A stretch of DNA of 15,883 nucleotides from an uncultured Pseudomonadota bacterium. Its GTDB lineage: Bacteria; Pseudomonadota; Alphaproteobacteria; Rs-D84. The stretch is from contig CACYQE010000038.1 in NCBI GenBank assembly GCA_902776515.1, positions 1-15,883 of the forward strand, in the 5' to 3' direction. Below the pieces are notes generated by a model. That model was not told where the DNA came from. It saw only the letters and a program-made list of their open reading frames with translations, and did not search any database. The translations under genes were made by a program, and so were the position numbers. This document shows positions 13,139 through 15,883 of this stretch, in pieces; position 1 is the first letter of the stretch, and each line of letters starts with the position of its first letter.

Positions 13139-14799
13139 TATGAATCCAATATTTCGTTTAAACAGAAAAAGTTAGTATACTCTTTGCTGACTTCTGGTGA
13201 ATATAAGGAACAATCTGGTTCTTGTTCAATTTTTCTTAAATATGCTTTGTATTCAGACGAATCGTTATAATACACACCTTTGTTTATACGTTCCAAATAC
13301 TTATAAAGATCGTTTGGTAAAAATTTATAGTGTAATAGTGCAGCACCCGTTTCAGCATTGTTATTTAAAGAATAAGGATACCAAAAATGCGGATTTATAC
13401 CAATTACATTTTCAGTAATATAAATCAATGGATATTTTTGCAACGATGGAATTACATTAAACATTCTTTTCCGCATACCACCAAAAAAACGATATTGATA
13501 TTTATTGTTTTTATATTTGGTATAACCTGCTTTATCAAAATATTTATAATCTTTTATAATATCTTTGACATTTATACTATCAATTTGTTTTATGTTTTGC
13601 TTTGGGTACATATCTATCATGATAGCACCCATTAAAGATTTTTTTTCATCTTTCAGCCGTTTCGCTAAATTACAAATATTATTTTCTCTAAAAACAAATA
13701 ATTCGTCTATGTCTACAAGTAGCCACCAACGATTTAGACCGTAATGAGACATAACTTGTTGCTTCCAACCCATTGATTTTACTCCATTAAAATCTTCGTT
13801 TGTGGTCCATATATCTATGGACAATGTTGGGTCATTATTTGCAATCTGTTTTAACAATGTAATAGATTTGTCTGTGGAACCGTTGTTAATAAAAACGAAC
13901 TTTGAAACACCAATATTTTTATAATGTTGTATAAAATGTTCTATAAAATTATCCGCGTCTTTGAACACTGTTGCGAGCATCACATCTGTATCAGATATCT
14001 TGTTTTTGTTTATGTTTGCAACCAATTGCGTAATGTTTTGAGAATACGCACCCTGTACAAATTTTTCTATAATTGCATAAGATACATCAATATCATCAAC
14101 AGCATCTCGGGCTAGTTCCAATAAATGTGGGTACAGGTTTGTATTTTTTTTCGCATATTTTTCAACACAATCAACGCGTCTTCTTATTTCTTCTTGATTT
14201 AATTTTTCAAAATATGTTTTTAGGTTTTGTACTGTTTTATCATCAAGTATAAACTCTTTAATTCCGGCATTTTTTGTGCTTTCGTGTTCCTTTTGTATTC
14301 CGTTGACCATACCAAATTCATAATCTAGAATTGATATGACACGACCATGCGATATGGCAAGAATAACATCGTCTTTATCGTGTTTGTTAAAAATATCAAT
14401 CAAAAATCCAAATAATCTGGTAATAAGTTCGCGTTTGTTTTCACCAATGCGTCCAAAACGAACTTCATAATCACCAGCTATTTGGCGTTGTGCTACTTCT
14501 ATCATTTCAGGATGGGACTTGTTATCTCCAAACAATCCATAATCTATTTCGCGTAATCTATCATCAACTAGAATGTCCAGATCTTTATTATGTACATTAC
14601 AAAAAGTCTGTGCTGTTAGCATAGTACGATAATAAGGAGAAGCATATACAGTCGTTATTTTATCTCGCACACTTTGTGCAGCAAGTTGTGCTTGAACCAA
14701 CCCATTCTCTGTAAGTCCATTTAAAAAATCTGGATCACTTGCTTTTACAAGTTTTACGTTTGCTAAACTTTCTCCATGTCTAACAAATAAAATTTTCAT
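13138..14799 (-). CDS. Histidine phosphatase fused to a GT92/GT2-like glycosyltransferase
   Basis: A 553-residue two-domain protein. Residues 1-~190 are a phosphoglycerate-mutase-like histidine phosphatase: RHGE (7-10) with nucleophile H8, R58 in YYRTMLTAQ, E84 in REIDYG and H151 in ISHGR. Residues ~270-550 are a glycosyltransferase of the Glyco_tranf_2_4/GT92 kind: ATVFKDADNFIEHFIQHY (276-293), FVFINNGSTDKS (301-312) and a metal-binding DIDE (363-366). A helical linker joins them. The glycosyltransferase domain should add a sugar to a surface glycan; the phosphatase may process a sugar phosphate or a precursor for it. Its start overlaps the stop of the GT4 gene in ATGA, so the operon is tightly coupled. 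Both active sites look intact. Confidence 0.88.
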   Translation of the reverse strand: MKILFVRHGESLANVKLVKASDPDFLNGLTENGLVQAQLAAQSVRDKITTVYASPYYRTMLTAQTFCNVHNKDLDILVDDRLREIDYGLFGDNKSHPEMIEVAQRQIAGDYEVRFGRIGENKRELITRLFGFLIDIFNKHDKDDVILAISHGRVISILDYEFGMVNGIQKEHESTKNAGIKEFILDDKTVQNLKTYFEKLNQEEIRRRVDCVEKYAKKNTNLYPHLLELARDAVDDIDVSYAIIEKFVQGAYSQNITQLVANINKNKISDTDVMLATVFKDADNFIEHFIQHYKNIGVSKFVFINNGSTDKSITLLKQIANNDPTLSIDIWTTNEDFNGVKSMGWKQQVMSHYGLNRWWLLVDIDELFVFRENNICNLAKRLKDEKKSLMGAIMIDMYPKQNIKQIDSINVKDIIKDYKYFDKAGYTKYKNNKYQYRFFGGMRKRMFNVIPSLQKYPLIYITENVIGINPHFWYPYSLNNNAETGAALLHYKFLPNDLYKYLERINKGVYYNDSSEYKAYLRKIEQEPDCSLYSPEVSKEYTNFFCLNEILDS

Positions 14800-15883
14800 A
14801 TATCATCTCTTAATAGTTGTTTTGTTTTTTGTATCCAATCATATTTTTTTACTACTAAATTATGCGCGTTTTTACCGTAGGTTGCAACAGTATTTTTATT
14901 ATTAAAACAAAATAATATTTGTTTAGAAATACTTTTGTAACTATTTGGTTTTATCAAAAAACCTCGTTTTGGGGTTAGCAATTTTTTATTTGTTTTGGTG
15001 TCTGTGGCAATAACACACAAACCAGATGCCATTGCCTCTAAAACTACACCTTGCAAACCCTCACCGTGCAAAGATGGGAATATTGCGATATCAGAATTTT
15101 TTAAAAATTTTTCTGGACAAGAAGTTTCGCCACAGAATCTAACAATGTCTGTTAATTCGTATTTGTTCGCCAATGTCATGAGTTTTTGTTTGCTTGGACC
15201 ATCGCCAACAATGTCAAGACATATGTGTTGTAAAATTTTATGTGGAATATCTGCTAAGGCTTTTAATAAAACATGGCATCCTTTGCGTTCTATTAAACGT
15301 CCCAAAAACACTAACCGTAAGGTGTTTGAAATATTTTTTTGTCGTTTAGAAAAACGTTTTATATCAACACCAGTATGTACAACAGATATTGGTTGTAATG
15401 AATATTTTTGCCAATAAGATTTCGTTTCTTGTGTTATTGCAACTATCCTGTCATACATCGCCAAAAAAGCAAACCTAAATAAACTTTCATCTTCTGGGAT
15501 TCCACACAAATATAATATATTTGTTTTTACTTTTTGTGTAGGTATTGTAACCGCATCAAGATTAAAATAAGATAATAGTACATCAAAATTTAAATTTAAG
15601 GTATTAAGTGCATTATATAATTCTCTGTTGTAATACATGGATTCTGTATACCAACGTGCTTTTGTTTCATCTGTAAAAGACTCATAGGCAATCATATACT
15701 TTTGATTCATGCATATTTCTATAAAATGGATTTTATTATTATATGCATGTTTAAAGTTTACATATTGCTCAGAATATTTACGTTTAATTGATATCGGATT
15801 TATTGTAAAGAAATATACTACAAATCCACACGCCACCATAGCTTTCGCGTGTTCCATTGCAACCATTTCTGCCCCACCTACGT
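14796..15883 (-). CDS. GT4 glycosyltransferase (partial, N-terminus beyond window)
   Basis: The frame is open to the window edge. Upstream of the first ATG (15866-15864) the codons read VGGAE, giving the GGAEM motif normal near the N-terminus of GT4 enzymes, so the true start is outside. The C-terminal Rossmann half carries VHTGVDIKRF, LVFLGRLIERKGCHVLLKAL, DIVGDGPSK and the EGLQGVVLEAMASG donor-binding motif with its two glutamates. It should transfer a sugar from a nucleotide-sugar donor to a lipid-linked or surface glycan on the cytoplasmic face of the membrane. The stop codon overlaps the start of the phosphatase/glycosyltransferase gene by four bases. Confidence 0.93.
   Translation of the reverse strand, partial: VGGAEMVAMEHAKAMVACGFVVYFFTINPISIKRKYSEQYVNFKHAYNNKIHFIEICMNQKYMIAYESFTDETKARWYTESMYYNRELYNALNTLNLNFDVLLSYFNLDAVTIPTQKVKTNILYLCGIPEDESLFRFAFLAMYDRIVAITQETKSYWQKYSLQPISVVHTGVDIKRFSKRQKNISNTLRLVFLGRLIERKGCHVLLKALADIPHKILQHICLDIVGDGPSKQKLMTLANKYELTDIVRFCGETSCPEKFLKNSDIAIFPSLHGEGLQGVVLEAMASGLCVIATDTKTNKKLLTPKRGFLIKPNSYKSISKQILFCFNNKNTVATYGKNAHNLVVKKYDWIQKTKQLLRDDI

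Overview
The window is AT-rich bacterial DNA with standard stop codons, Shine-Dalgarno (SD) start sites and short gene spacing. Lipopolysaccharide-type glycosyltransferases, a secreted lysozyme-like protein and an NrtR-type regulator suggest a low-GC Gram-negative, probably host-associated and possibly an alphaproteobacterium. This placement is an inference from gene content; no rRNA or other marker gene is present.

Layout. Bases 1-205 hold the end of an unrecognised gene, followed by a terminator and a large hairpin. A tRNA-Asn gene (376-451, minus strand) with its own promoter and terminator comes next. Bases 544-5588 are bracketed by two copies of a ~105-bp direct repeat and look like a small tRNA-associated island. 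On its plus strand is a translationally coupled MutT-type Nudix hydrolase and a nuclease/helicase of the DUF2075 type. Convergent to them on the minus strand is a four-gene cassette: a STAS-like protein, a GHKL ATPase, a DUF4325 STAS-like protein and a two-helix membrane protein. The right end of the island (5266-5588) carries many copies of TGTAG spaced about one helical turn apart, which resemble integrase arm sites.

Bases 5709-10783 are an NAD salvage operon: pncB, pncA, an RlmN-like radical SAM gene, nadE, a DUF5662 gene and nrtR. PncA makes nicotinate from nicotinamide, PncB makes nicotinate mononucleotide, a NadD encoded elsewhere would make the dinucleotide, and NadE amidates it to NAD. 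A strong promoter embedded in an inverted repeat precedes pncB and is the likely operator for NrtR, encoded by the last gene. The radical SAM and DUF5662 members have no established role in this pathway.

Bases 10844-12452 look phage-derived. A promoter and a structured leader with two terminator-like hairpins precede a fusion of a MuF-like cysteine/histidine region to a GH108-type lysozyme domain. A secreted paralogue of the lysozyme domain and a stub of a DUF488 gene follow. Bases 12542-15883 (minus strand) are a tightly packed surface-glycan operon: a GT4 glycosyltransferase cut by the window edge, a histidine-phosphatase/glycosyltransferase fusion and a HAD-family phosphatase.

The best candidates for something undescribed are the STAS/GHKL/DUF4325/membrane cassette, the phased TGTAG array with its tRNA-linked repeats, and the radical SAM plus DUF5662 pair inside the NAD operon.
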